From contig NZ_SPNT01000002.1 of the NCBI RefSeq assembly GCF_004959855.1, positions 558,001 through 622,000 of the forward strand: a stretch of 64,000 nt of DNA, in the 5' to 3' direction. The notes under the pieces were generated by a model. That model searched no databases and had not been told where the DNA came from. It was given only the letters and a program-made list of their open reading frames with translations. Made by a program: the position numbers and the translations under genes. Numbering within the stretch: position 1 is the first letter of the stretch; each line of letters starts with the position of its first letter. Source of the stretch: Nitratireductor sp. XY-223 (GTDB taxonomy: Bacteria; Pseudomonadota; Alphaproteobacteria; Rhizobiales; Rhizobiaceae). Positions 27,468 through 38,258 of this stretch are shown one piece after another.

Positions 27468-28769
27468 ATGGGCGCCAAAGCTAGGCTGAATTCCCTTCGT
27501 GAACTTCTCTCCCATGCACGCGAACTCGCGCAGGTCGACGTCGGCATCCGGCTGTGGGACGGGTCAACCGTCCCGGAAGATCTTTCGGACAGCGCCTTTG
27601 CCGTCAGCATTGCCGACGAGGGCGTTGTTGCGGCGTTGATTAAAAAGCCGAAAATGGAGACGCTGCTCAATATCTGGGTCTCCCGGCGCATCGACCTGCA
27701 CAATGGCGACATGTTCGATCTGGTCGCGCAGAAGCCGAAGATTCGCTCGCGCGAGCTGCGCAGGAGGATCAGCAAATGGCTGGCATTCAACACCGCCCGG
27801 AAGTTCTGGCTCGTCGACCGCGGCGGCCCCTGGCCGCTCGAGGACCAGGAGCAGGACAAGCCCAGCGACGGCAGCCGAGAGGCGAACGAAAGAAACATCC
27901 AATACCACTATGACGTGTCCAATGCCTTCTATGCATTGTGGCTCGACAAGGAGATGGTTTACACCTGCGGCTACTGCACGGACTGGGACAATGACATCGA
28001 CCAGATGCAGATCGACAAGCTGGAAATGATCTGCCGCAAGCTGCGGCTGAAGCCCGGCGAGACGATGCTCGATATCGGTTGCGGCTGGGGTGCCCTTTCG
28101 CTCTACGCCGCGCAACACTACGGCGTCACCGCACATGGCGTCACCCTGTCAAAGCAGCAGGTCGAATACGCCAGGGAGAAGGCCGAACGCCTCGGACTGT
28201 CCGACCGGGTGACGTTCGAGCTGGCCGACTACGCGACCGTCGAGGGCCGGTACGACAAGGTCGCGGCGATCGGTATCCAGGAACATATCGGCGTCGCCAA
28301 CTACCCGACCTATTACAGGACGGTCAAACGGGTCCTCAAACCGGACGGGCTGTTCCTGCACCATGCCATCACGCGGCCGGCGAAGCTTGATCCGAAGGAC
28401 TACAAAAAGAAGACCCAGGCCTTCCAACTGCTGACCAAGTTCATCTTTCCCGGCGGCGAACTCGACAATATCGGCAACACCGAGCTCATGCTGGAACAGT
28501 ACGGTTTCGAAGTGCACGATGTGGAGGCCTGGCGCGAGCATTACCAGCGCACCTGCCGGCTGTGGCACGACCGGCTGCTGGCGAATTACGATGCCGCCGT
28601 CGCCGAGGTCGGTGAGGTCAAGACGCGCATGTGGCTGGTCTATCTCGGCGGCTGCTCGATCGCTTTCGAGCGCAACACGGCGCGGCTCTTCCAGACGGTC
28701 GCAACGCACAAGAGACGGGGCCCCAGCGGCCTGCCGCCGACGCGGGCGGACCTTTATCGTCCGAATTGA
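27468..28769 (+). CDS. cfa: Cyclopropane-fatty-acyl-phospholipid synthase family protein, copy 1
   Basis: This 433-residue SAM-dependent enzyme adds a methylene bridge to unsaturated acyl chains of membrane phospholipids. ATG 27468 is used; an in-frame TTG lies at 27462, and GGAG sits 8 bases upstream of the ATG. An N-terminal lipid-binding region is followed by NIQYHYDVSNAFYALWLDKEM, the SAM motif MLDIGCGWGALSLYAAQHYG, AIGIQEHIGVANY and the C-terminal LGGCSIAFERN. It is followed after 115 bases by a paralog of identical length. Whether it makes cyclopropanes or methylates lipids another way cannot be decided by eye. Confidence 0.9.
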   Translation: MGAKARLNSLRELLSHARELAQVDVGIRLWDGSTVPEDLSDSAFAVSIADEGVVAALIKKPKMETLLNIWVSRRIDLHNGDMFDLVAQKPKIRSRELRRRISKWLAFNTARKFWLVDRGGPWPLEDQEQDKPSDGSREANERNIQYHYDVSNAFYALWLDKEMVYTCGYCTDWDNDIDQMQIDKLEMICRKLRLKPGETMLDIGCGWGALSLYAAQHYGVTAHGVTLSKQQVEYAREKAERLGLSDRVTFELADYATVEGRYDKVAAIGIQEHIGVANYPTYYRTVKRVLKPDGLFLHHAITRPAKLDPKDYKKKTQAFQLLTKFIFPGGELDNIGNTELMLEQYGFEVHDVEAWREHYQRTCRLWHDRLLANYDAAVAEVGEVKTRMWLVYLGGCSIAFERNTARLFQTVATHKRRGPSGLPPTRADLYRPN

Positions 28770-28884
28770 GGGGAACGGTTCGGCCCGTCGGAGACCGCCT
28801 GCCGGTTTTCAGCCATCACACGCTTCCATTTGAAGACGATACGCTCTAGGTTCGCCCGGTTTCAACAGGACCGGAGCGGTGGAC

Positions 28885-30186
28885 ATGGGTGCCAGGGGCA
28901 GGCTGAAATCCCTTCGCAAACTTCTCGCGCATGCGCGCGACCTGATGCAAATCGATGTCGGATTCATCCTTTGGGACGGATCGACGGTGCCGGAAGAGCT
29001 GGCGGATGACGCATTCGCCATCAAGCTCGCCGATGAAGGCATCGTCGCGGCCCTGTTGCGCAGGCCCAACATGGAGACCTTGCTGAACCTTTGGGTGTCG
29101 AAGCGCATCGATCTCGTCAACGGCGACATATTCGACCTGACGGCGCAGAAGCCGAAGGTGCGGACCCGTGAAATCCGCAGCAAACTCAGCAAGTGGACGG
29201 CCTTCAACGCGCTCCGCAAGTTCCTCTTCGTCGGGCGCGGCGGGCCCTGGCCGCTGCAGGACCAGTCCGACGAAAAACCCAGCGACGGCAGCCGCGAGGA
29301 GAACGAAAAGAACATCCAGTACCACTACGATGTCTCGAACGCCTTCTACGCCCTGTGGCTGGATGAGGAGATGGTCTACACCTGCGGCTACTGCACCGAC
29401 TGGGACAACGACATCGACCGGATGCAGATCGACAAGCTGGAGATGATCTGCCGCAAGCTGCGGCTCAAACCCGGCGAGACGATGCTCGATATCGGCTGCG
29501 GCTGGGGGGCGCTGTCATTCCATGCGGCACAGAATTACGGCGTGACCACGCTGGGCGTTTCGCTGGCAACGCAGCAGATCGAATATGCCAAGGCGAAAGC
29601 GGAGCGGCTGGGATTGTCCGATCGCGTGAAGTTCGACCTGGCCGACTACGCCACGGTCAAGGGCCAGTTCGACAAGGTGGCGGCCATCGGGATCCAGGAG
29701 CACATCGGCATCGCCAACCACGCCACCTACTATGGAACGGTGCGCCGCGTGCTGAAGCCGGATGGGCTGTTCCTGCACCATGCGATAACGCGTCAGGCAC
29801 GCAAGGACGACAAGGCCTTCAAGAAGAAGAACGAAGAGACGAAGCTGATCACCAAATACATATTTCCGGGCGGCGAGCTGGACCATATCGGCAACACCGT
29901 GACCAACCTCGAGCGAAACGGGTTCGAGGTCCACGACGTCGAGGACTGGCGGGAACATTATCAGCGCACATGCCGCCGCTGGCACGACCGGCTGCTGGCG
30001 AACTACGACGCGGCGGTCGCGGAAGTGGGCGAAGTCAAGACGCGGCTCTGGCTGGTTTATCTCGGCGGCTGCTCGATCACCTTCGAACGCAACGGCATGC
30101 GGCTCTACCAGACCCTGGCATCGCACAAGCGCCGCGGTCCGAGCGGCCTGCCCCCGACACGGGCGGACCTTTACAGACCGGCATGA
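28885..30186 (+). CDS. cfa: Cyclopropane-fatty-acyl-phospholipid synthase family protein, copy 2
   Basis: This is also 433 residues and collinear with copy 1 without obvious gaps, indicating a tandem duplication that has since diverged at perhaps a quarter of positions. ATG 28885 is chosen over GTG 28879, with CCGGAG upstream. Shared motifs are MLDIGCGWGALSFHAAQNYG, AIGIQEHIGIANH and LGGCSITFERN. The N-terminal region and the loop after DHIGNT differ most between the copies, so substrate or expression may have split. It ends in a shared terminator with acs. Confidence 0.9.
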   Translation: MGARGRLKSLRKLLAHARDLMQIDVGFILWDGSTVPEELADDAFAIKLADEGIVAALLRRPNMETLLNLWVSKRIDLVNGDIFDLTAQKPKVRTREIRSKLSKWTAFNALRKFLFVGRGGPWPLQDQSDEKPSDGSREENEKNIQYHYDVSNAFYALWLDEEMVYTCGYCTDWDNDIDRMQIDKLEMICRKLRLKPGETMLDIGCGWGALSFHAAQNYGVTTLGVSLATQQIEYAKAKAERLGLSDRVKFDLADYATVKGQFDKVAAIGIQEHIGIANHATYYGTVRRVLKPDGLFLHHAITRQARKDDKAFKKKNEETKLITKYIFPGGELDHIGNTVTNLERNGFEVHDVEDWREHYQRTCRRWHDRLLANYDAAVAEVGEVKTRLWLVYLGGCSITFERNGMRLYQTLASHKRRGPSGLPPTRADLYRPA

Positions 30187-30211
30187 AAAAGGGGGCTGCA
30201 CGCCCCCTTTT
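30187..30211. terminator. Bidirectional terminator between cfa copy 2 and acs
   Basis: AAAAGGGGGC (30187-30196) pairs perfectly with GCCCCCTTTT (30202-30211) around a 5-base loop. The A and T arms give a U tract in either direction, so it can serve both convergent genes, whose stops lie within 10 bases on each side. Confidence 0.88.
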
Positions 30212-30220
30212 CCAACGGTG

Positions 30221-32170
<1,950 letters not shown>

Positions 32171-32416
32171 GCACTCCTCCTTTACACGCGAACCGGCGGC
32201 CGGCTCCCGCCCGGCCAGGCGGGTCCGCACCCGATGGTGGTGTTCTTCATAGCAGTTGTTTTCGTTCAAGCAATTAGACTTATGGGCCGAAGGCTTTGGT
32301 GACCGCCGCTTTGATTGCATTTCGTCGCGATTGGCGTTATAGAGGCGCCCACTTCCCGGAAATTGTGGTGATACCACGGCCCGCCCCCGGAGCGGGCGGA
32401 CAGGAGAATTTTATCC
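32171..32416. other. Divergent promoter region between acs and trcR
   Basis: This is 246 bases carrying both 5' ends. A short GC hairpin (CCCGCCCCCGGAGCGGGCGG near 32380-32399) lies just upstream of the trcR ribosome binding site (ACAGGAG). I see no recognisable operator. Confidence 0.4.
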
Positions 32417-33124
32417 ATGGCTCAACAATTGCTCATGCCCAAGGCCACAGCCGTGTGGCTGGTCGACAACACGGCCCTGACCTTCGATCAGATCGCCCAG
32501 TTCTGCAAGCTGCACACGCTGGAGGTCAAAGCCATCGCCGACGGGGAATCGGCGCAGGGCATCAAGGGCCTCGACCCGATCCAGACCGGCCAGCTGTCGC
32601 GCGATGAAATCGCCAAGGCGGAGGCGGATCCGGCGCACAAGCTGAAGCTGTCGAGCCCGAAGGTGCATGTGCCCGAACTGAAGCGGAAGGGCCCGCGCTA
32701 CACGCCCGTGTCGAAGCGGCAGGACCGGCCGAACGCCATCTTGTGGCTGGTGCGCAACCACCCTGAACTGCGCGATGCGCAGATCTCGCGCCTTGTCGGC
32801 ACAACCAAGTCGACCATCGAGCAGATCCGCGAACGCACCCACTGGAACTCGGCGAACCTGACCCCGCTCGATCCGGTGACCCTTGGCCTGTGCACGCAGA
32901 TCGACCTCGACATGGAAGTGGAAAAGGCAGCCAAGGACCGCCCGTCGGAGGTCGTGGTGCGCGAGGACGAGACGTTGCTTCCGGCACAGGAAACGGAAGG
33001 GTTCTCCCTGGAGGAGCCGATCGTGCCGCCGAAGAAGAAGGAAGAGGACGAGATCGACGCCGATGCCGTTTTCGCCAAGCTGAATTCGCTGAAGACCGAC
33101 AAGCCGGAAGAGCCAACGGATTAG
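32417..33124 (+). CDS. trcR: DUF1013 protein, cell-cycle transcriptional regulator TrcR family
   Basis: A 235-residue protein of the alphaproteobacterial DUF1013 family, called TrcR for its described role in cell-cycle transcription. The N-terminus (PKATAVWLVDNTALTFDQIA) and the central winged-helix-like part (NAILWLVRNHPELRDAQISRLVGTTKSTI) resemble DNA-binding folds. The last 60 residues are acidic and low in complexity. The family is nearly universal in Hyphomicrobiales and supports the taxonomic call. ATG 32417 follows ACAGGAG, and a terminator closes it at 33148. Confidence 0.9.
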   Translation: MAQQLLMPKATAVWLVDNTALTFDQIAQFCKLHTLEVKAIADGESAQGIKGLDPIQTGQLSRDEIAKAEADPAHKLKLSSPKVHVPELKRKGPRYTPVSKRQDRPNAILWLVRNHPELRDAQISRLVGTTKSTIEQIRERTHWNSANLTPLDPVTLGLCTQIDLDMEVEKAAKDRPSEVVVREDETLLPAQETEGFSLEEPIVPPKKKEEDEIDADAVFAKLNSLKTDKPEEPTD

Positions 33125-33147
33125 ACCGGTCGATCCGGGAACGGAAG

Positions 33148-33181
33148 GGCCGCGTTGCCAGAACGGCAGCGCGGCCTTTTT
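33148..33181 (+). terminator. Rho-independent terminator after trcR
   Basis: GGCCGCGTTGCC (33148-33159) pairs with GGCAGCGCGGCC (33165-33176), with one G-U pair and a 5-base loop, followed by TTTTT. It starts 23 bases past the trcR stop. Confidence 0.88.
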
Positions 33182-33325
33182 ATGTTCGGTATTGCGTCCA
33201 AGGCGCCGGAACCGGGGAGCGAGGCCGCTTTCATCCGTCCGGATCGCGTGGCATAACGGTGACTGCTCCCTAAGCCCGGGAAACGGGAACGGAAAGGACC
33301 GCACAGCGACTGCGCGGGACACTGA

Positions 33326-33739
33326 ATGAAGCGATTTATCAAGCGTCACGCGCTGTGGGGCGCCTACATCGTATTCCTGACATTGGCCGCGATCTTCGGC
33401 GCGCGCGAGGGCGCGCTCGACTTTTCCGGGCCGGGCGCGGCAGGCAAAGCGGCAATCTGGCTGATCTTCCTTGCCTTCCTCGCCTATTCGGTCCAGGCCC
33501 ATCGCAAAGAGGTCTTCTTCCGTTCCGTCGCCAAGGTGAACCGGCTCTGGTGGGGGCTACAGATCGGCCTCGACCTCTACATCAGCGTCTTCCTGTCGCT
33601 CGCCGTGATCTACCTGGTCGAGGGCTCTCTACTTGTCATGCTGCTTTGGGCACTGCCAGTGCTGATTTTTGCCAACCTGGCGATCCTGCCCTACCTGATC
33701 CTGAACTACGGGGCCGTCTTCAGCGTGCTGGCGGGCTGA
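33326..33739 (+). CDS. Small polytopic membrane protein of unknown function
   Basis: A 137-residue protein with about four predicted transmembrane segments (near 9-25, 40-58, 77-98 and 100-128) and a positively charged N-terminus (MKRFIKRHALWG). I do not recognise a family. ATG 33326 is preceded by a plausible purine stretch but no strong Shine-Dalgarno. It is convergent with the hydrolase gene at 33780, with 40 bases between. Coding potential is supported by its consistent hydrophobic pattern. Confidence 0.65.
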   Translation: MKRFIKRHALWGAYIVFLTLAAIFGAREGALDFSGPGAAGKAAIWLIFLAFLAYSVQAHRKEVFFRSVAKVNRLWWGLQIGLDLYISVFLSLAVIYLVEGSLLVMLLWALPVLIFANLAILPYLILNYGAVFSVLAG

Positions 33740-33779
33740 TCATTTCCGACGGGTCAACGATGCCGATGCGGCCGGTGGA

Positions 33780-35210
33780 CTATTTCACCAGCCTCAACAC
33801 CGCAATCCACGGAAAGGTGCTTGCGCCCTCGGGTCTTGGAAGCAGTAAGCCGTTGGCGTCGATCTTAAGTTTCTTGTCCTTGACGGAATTGCTGACATTA
33901 CCGCCGATCGCCGTAATCTTCTTGGCTCCCGCATCCACCGACACGACAATATCCGAGTGGGACGGATAGAAGCTGTCGGCGAGATAATCCCCCCGCGCGG
34001 CACTGAAATCGTGCTGCTTTGCCCCGCCCCGCCCGAAGTGCACGATGTCACCGCGCTGCGGCGCATAACTTTCCGGATGCATCGCTTCATAGACCGCGTT
34101 CACCCGCCCGGAGATAAAGTCCTGCACATAGTGACAGTGGGCCTGGCTGTATAGAAATCCGCTGCCCGCACCGGCTTTTTTAAGCACATGGCTTATGAAC
34201 GCGGACGACCAGGGCGGGTTGTGCGATTTACCGGTAGCCTGGTTGACGATCTGGGTGCGCCCGTTATGGGCGATTCCAAGCCCGCTCCAGTAGTCACCGA
34301 TCCGCAGGAATTGAGGATCGTCGGCTTCCTTTCTGGTGCCCTTTTCGAAGAACTCCCATTCCTCAAGGCAGATCGATACAATTTTGTCTGCGAGCGAGGC
34401 GCCTGTGGCTGAACTGCCGAGCGTTACACCGTTGCCGGCGAACTTCGCTTTCTGGTTGCCGTGTTCGAGAATGTAGTTGCGAGGCAGCACCGTCCCCGGC
34501 GCAAAACCGTGAAAATGGACATCCTTCTTGGCGTTATTGCCGAATATCGCAACCGGGTTTGCCACCACATGGTTTCCCCAGGTTGCAAGGGCGTTCTGCG
34601 AGGACAGATGCGGGTTGAGAAAATGGGTTGCGCCCTTTACCGAGCAGGGTCCGCCCGAAATGCGGTGCTGCACGTGATCGGCGATGATCTTCGTGACATC
34701 CTGTCGGGCGGCCGGCAATCCGGTCCAGCTTCCCAGGCTGTTGATCGCCGAAAACTGGAACGGTTGATCAACCACCTCCTGAACCGCGTCGGGAAAGCCC
34801 TTGTGGGCGACCCGGTTGATAACCGTGTCAACCACTGCAGCCAGTCCGCCTTCCAGTTGCGACTGGCCGTGCTTGCCGAAATGCCCCACTTCGCTTTGCG
34901 CGACACGGCAAAGAGCGTCGAAATCGGACGGTGTGATCACCACTCTCACAAGTCCGTTGGTCGGACCGGGAACGGGGCCTGGACTGGGGCCTGGGCCAGG
35001 GGCCGGGCCCGGGCTTGGCGTGTTGTTCGTGTCGCCTTCCTCGTTGTCCGCCGGCGGTGTCGCGCCGGGTTGCGTCGTGTAGACAACGGTCCAGCCGCAA
35101 TCGGCCTTGAACTTGGATATGACCTTCAGTCCCTCAAACGCGATGTCTTCCAGGACGACATCAAGCTGGTCATCGGGAATGCACTCGATCTTGTCGGTTC
35201 CTATAGGCAT
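33780..35210 (-). CDS. Two-domain cell-wall hydrolase: SleB-like hydrolase plus DUF2272
   Basis: A 476-residue protein. Residues 1-50 are an unrecognised acidic region. About 55-85 is a Pro/Gly linker (PSPGPAPGPGPSPGPVPGP). About 90-235 resembles the SleB/Hydrolase_2 peptidoglycan-hydrolase domain: ALCRVAQSEVGHFGKHG with the likely catalytic Glu, then AVVDTVINRVAHKGFPDAVQEVV and QFSAI. The C-terminal 200 residues match DUF2272, which has an NlpC/P60-like look (NPPWSSAFISHVLKKAG, PQRGDIVHFGR). There is no signal peptide at MPIGTDKIECIPDD and no alternative upstream start. It lies 26 bases downstream of the lipoprotein gene, probably in the same transcript. A cytoplasmic start suggests a specialised secretion route, but this is inference. 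Confidence 0.8.
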   Translation of the reverse strand: MPIGTDKIECIPDDQLDVVLEDIAFEGLKVISKFKADCGWTVVYTTQPGATPPADNEEGDTNNTPSPGPAPGPGPSPGPVPGPTNGLVRVVITPSDFDALCRVAQSEVGHFGKHGQSQLEGGLAAVVDTVINRVAHKGFPDAVQEVVDQPFQFSAINSLGSWTGLPAARQDVTKIIADHVQHRISGGPCSVKGATHFLNPHLSSQNALATWGNHVVANPVAIFGNNAKKDVHFHGFAPGTVLPRNYILEHGNQKAKFAGNGVTLGSSATGASLADKIVSICLEEWEFFEKGTRKEADDPQFLRIGDYWSGLGIAHNGRTQIVNQATGKSHNPPWSSAFISHVLKKAGAGSGFLYSQAHCHYVQDFISGRVNAVYEAMHPESYAPQRGDIVHFGRGGAKQHDFSAARGDYLADSFYPSHSDIVVSVDAGAKKITAIGGNVSNSVKDKKLKIDANGLLLPRPEGASTFPWIAVLRLVK

Positions 35211-35236
35211 ATCCGAACTCCCTGTTGTTGAAACGT

Positions 35237-36151
35237 CTACAGGCCGAAATCGCGAACCAGTTCGGCGCGCAGCGTGGCATATTGCTGTTTGTTCAGCAGG
35301 GCGGTTGTCGTGGCGTTCACGCCTTTAGCCTTGAGCCAGAGCCGGACCTTTGTTCTGCCGTCGGCCCCGTTCGCCCTAAGGTAGTTCCTGATTTTCGTCG
35401 TCGCGTTGTCGGCGCCGAAACGGTCGATCGTGGACAGTTCGTTTTCCTTCGCAGCCTTCAGTTCGGAAGCCGAGGCCTCGGTAACCGTCAAAAAGCCGCC
35501 GGTGAGCGTTCCGGCCCGGTAATAGCGCTCCACATCCGACAGGCCGAGTTCGAGGGGATACTGGGCGACACTCAGATCGAGCCGGGAGATGATATCCGAA
35601 CGTATTCTCGCCCGGTTCGTCTGCATGGCCGTCTGCAGAATATCGATCGTTTTCTGGACGAGAATGTCCTTCTCGTAGGCTTCAACCGAACCTTTGAGAC
35701 CGGTATCGATCGCGGCCAGCACGCTCTTGGTGGTCGTGTCAGCGATCAGGACGCCGGTGCCGCTGAGTGCGATGCTCGTCACGGTGGCGACAAACGGGAC
35801 CTGCTGGCGTTCCTGCGTGAGGCGGGCCTCGTAGCGTCCGTAGGCCAGATCAATGGCATACATGCGTCCCAGAATAATTGAATTCCGGTATCCCAGCTTT
35901 TGCGCCGGTGTTGCCGCGTTGTTGTATCTTTCGACCATGGCCACGCCGTAGGTGGTTCTCAGCGCGGTCAATTCATTGTCGACGGTGTAGAGGCGCGGGG
36001 GGCCGGTCTGGACCGACGGGCTGCAAGCCGTCGCGACCAGCGCGATGGCGATTGCGGCTATGGCTGCTCCGGCTTTTCCTTGAAAAATGCTTGCGCCGGA
36101 TGGCTTTCCGGCAGTTGGACGAGCGCCTAGGACCACGACATCCCTCCCCAA
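35237..36151 (-). CDS. Predicted lipoprotein of unknown function
   Basis: A 304-residue protein with an unusually long n-region (about 26 residues), then a hydrophobic segment and the lipobox-like V-A-T-A-C43 (AIAIALVATACSPS), so a lipid-anchored periplasmic protein is predicted. The rest is largely helical with no family I recognise. It is the upstream member of a two-gene operon with the cell-wall hydrolase. Possible roles are an accessory factor or an immunity-type partner; neither is shown. A start nearer the hydrophobic segment is possible, since no strong ribosome binding site fixes ATG 36151. Confidence 0.7.
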   Translation of the reverse strand: MGRDVVVLGARPTAGKPSGASIFQGKAGAAIAAIAIALVATACSPSVQTGPPRLYTVDNELTALRTTYGVAMVERYNNAATPAQKLGYRNSIILGRMYAIDLAYGRYEARLTQERQQVPFVATVTSIALSGTGVLIADTTTKSVLAAIDTGLKGSVEAYEKDILVQKTIDILQTAMQTNRARIRSDIISRLDLSVAQYPLELGLSDVERYYRAGTLTGGFLTVTEASASELKAAKENELSTIDRFGADNATTKIRNYLRANGADGRTKVRLWLKAKGVNATTTALLNKQQYATLRAELVRDFGL

Positions 36152-36471
36152 GGCCGCGATGGTAAAATTTCGTAAGATATTCTTATTTTTTGTGATCTTT
36201 TGCGACCAAAACCTAGAATAGCAATATACTTAAGCAAATCAACCAAAAATGATTAAGTATTCAACAGCTAAATTTCAGTTTCGGGTCGGTTTCGCCGGGT
36301 TGATTGATTGGCGGCGATGGCTCTGTTGCCGGGGCGGCTGGCCTAAGGAAATCCGGCTGCGGCGCGGCCGGATTTCGTCCTGAGGGGGCCGGTGTGGACC
36401 TCGGGAAGACGCCGAACGGCGAGATCCACGACCGGCCAATTCTGCCGCCGCGACGGGCGGGGCGGTCGTCC
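36152..36471. other. Intergenic region between the lipoprotein gene and the AbgT gene
   Basis: This is 320 bases. The side next to the lipoprotein gene (36160-36285) is AT-rich and probably its promoter. The other half holds a 9-bp hairpin, AAATCCGGC (36349-36357) with GCCGGATTT (36367-36375). It could terminate the AbgT transcript, which runs leftward into it, although the U tract is short. No gene is seen. Confidence 0.5.
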
Positions 36472-38019
36472 CTAACCGCCGCCGAGACTGAAATCGACCA
36501 CCGCGCCGGGGCCGAGCGGGATGTTGAAGCCGGTCCACACGACGATGATGACGACGCCGGTGATCATCAGCCAGACCGAATAGGGGATCATCACCGCCAT
36601 CAGGCTGCCGATGCCGAAATTCTTGTCCCAGCGCTGGCAGAAGATCAGGATGAGCGGGAAATAGACCATCAGCGGGGTGATGATATTGGTCGCCGAATCA
36701 CCGATGCGGTAGGCCGCCGTCGCGGTTTCCGGGCTGATGCCGAGCAGCATCAGCATCGGCACCAGGATGGGTGCCAGGAGGGCCCATTTCGCCGAGGCCG
36801 AGCCGACGAAAAGATTGATGAAACCGGACAGGATGAGCAGGCCCGCGAGCAGCAGCGGCCCGGGCAGGTTGGTCCAGCGCAGGAACTCGGCGCCGTCGAT
36901 CGCCAGGATCAGCCCGAGATTGGACCAGACGAACATGATGACGAAATGGGCGGCGGCGAAGGCGAGCACCAGGTAGTAGCCCATCTCGGCCATCGACTTG
37001 GACATCAGTTCGACCAGGTCGCGGTGGTTCTTGATGACGCCGGTGACGTGGCCGTAGACCCAGCCGCTCAGCAGGAACAGGAAGAAGAAGCCGGCGACCA
37101 GGGACTGGTAGAACGGGGTGAGGCGGGCTTCCGGCCTCGCGTCCTGGTCGATCAACGGCGTTCCGGGGCCGACGGTGAGCACGACCCACACGGCGATGAC
37201 GCCGAGGATGGTCAGCGCACCCCATTTGAGGCCGCGGCGCTCGTCGGCGGTCAGCGGCCCGGAAATCGGCTCGTCCGTGTCGGCCACGGTGCCGCCGCTC
37301 CATCTTCCGAGGCGCGGCTCCACCTGGCGGTCGGTGATGTACCAGATGACCGGCAGGTAGATGAAGAACAGCGCCATGATCAGATACCAGTTGCCGGCGA
37401 TGTTGGCATTCCAGGCCGGATCGAGGATCTCGGCGCCGGCCTCGGTGATGCCGAAGAGCAGCGCGTCGAGCTGGCCGGGGAAGAGATTGGCCGAGAATCC
37501 GCCGGAGACGCCGGCGAACGCGGCGGCGATGCCGGCGACCGGATGACGGCCGGCGGCGGCGAAGATGACGCCGGCGAGCGGAATCAGCACAACGTAGGCG
37601 GCGTCGGCGGCAAGGTTGCCGATCATGCCGACGGCGACGACGATCGGCGTGAGCAGCGCCGTCGGCGCATTGCTGACGCCGGCGCGCATGGCGGCGCCCA
37701 GGAAACCGGTGCGCTCGGCGACGCCGGCGCCGAGCATGACGACCAGCACATAGCCGAGCGGGTGGAAGTGGGTGAAGGTGGACGGCATGTCGGTGACGAG
37801 GCGGCGCAGGTTCTCCGCCGACAGAAGACTCATCGCCCTGACCGGCTCGTCAGTGACCGGATGAACGGCCGACAGGCCGATGAACGAGGCGAAGACGCTG
37901 ACAATCATCAGGATCGCGATCAGCCAGAAGAAGATGAAGACCGGGTCGGGCAGCCGGTTGCCGGTGCGCTCGATCGCGGCGATTAAGCCTCGGCTTGTCT
38001 GGGAGGGGGTATCCGTCAT
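36472..38019 (-). CDS. AbgT family transporter
   Basis: A 515-residue polytopic protein of the AbgT family, named for p-aminobenzoyl-glutamate uptake, with some members exporting sulfonamides. Family signatures are ERTGNRLPDPVFIFFWLIA at the N-terminus, PLGYVLVVMLGAGVAERTGFLGA, and ITPLMVYFPLILIF near the C-terminus. About 11 transmembrane segments are visible. It is monocistronic, with its start 239 bases from the divergent imuA start. Substrate direction cannot be told from sequence. Confidence 0.93.
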   Translation of the reverse strand: MTDTPSQTSRGLIAAIERTGNRLPDPVFIFFWLIAILMIVSVFASFIGLSAVHPVTDEPVRAMSLLSAENLRRLVTDMPSTFTHFHPLGYVLVVMLGAGVAERTGFLGAAMRAGVSNAPTALLTPIVVAVGMIGNLAADAAYVVLIPLAGVIFAAAGRHPVAGIAAAFAGVSGGFSANLFPGQLDALLFGITEAGAEILDPAWNANIAGNWYLIMALFFIYLPVIWYITDRQVEPRLGRWSGGTVADTDEPISGPLTADERRGLKWGALTILGVIAVWVVLTVGPGTPLIDQDARPEARLTPFYQSLVAGFFFLFLLSGWVYGHVTGVIKNHRDLVELMSKSMAEMGYYLVLAFAAAHFVIMFVWSNLGLILAIDGAEFLRWTNLPGPLLLAGLLILSGFINLFVGSASAKWALLAPILVPMLMLLGISPETATAAYRIGDSATNIITPLMVYFPLILIFCQRWDKNFGIGSLMAVMIPYSVWLMITGVVIIVVWTGFNIPLGPGAVVDFSLGGG

Positions 38020-38224
38020 GTTTTTGTTCCTGTGCTCAACAGTCCCTCAGCATGGTGTCCCCGGCGCGCCCTATTGTGCGCGCTTTGGGGCCAGATTGGG
38101 GCAAAAAGCCGGCTGCTTTGGTCTTACAACTTTAGTTGGCGGCGCGTCGCGAACACAACAAATGACAGAAGAATCTTGCCGCGGGCTTGCTTGACTCCGG
38201 CGAGATTTTTTGGAATCTATATTA

Positions 38225-38239
38225 GAACAAAGCAAGAAC
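38225..38239 (+). promoter_or_regulatory. LexA (SOS) box of the imuA-imuB-dnaE2 operon
   Basis: GAAC (38225-38228), seven bases (AAAGCAA), then GAAC (38236-38239). This is exactly the alphaproteobacterial LexA direct repeat, GTTC-N7-GTTC read on the other strand. It lies 19 bases before the imuA ATG, where bound LexA would block transcription. Confidence 0.88.
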
Positions 38240-38258
38240 ATATGGGAAGCAAAGGACA

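Noticed and set aside
33780-35210. SleB-like domain as a sign of sporulation
   Set aside because: Hydrolase_2 domains are common in non-spore-forming alphaproteobacteria as general wall hydrolases, and no sporulation gene is present.
36304-37986. 560-residue plus-strand ORF rich in Asp, Arg and Gln
   Set aside because: It lies antisense to the AbgT transporter, whose protein motifs are intact. Long shadow frames are expected in GC-rich DNA, and the composition is unlike a folded protein.
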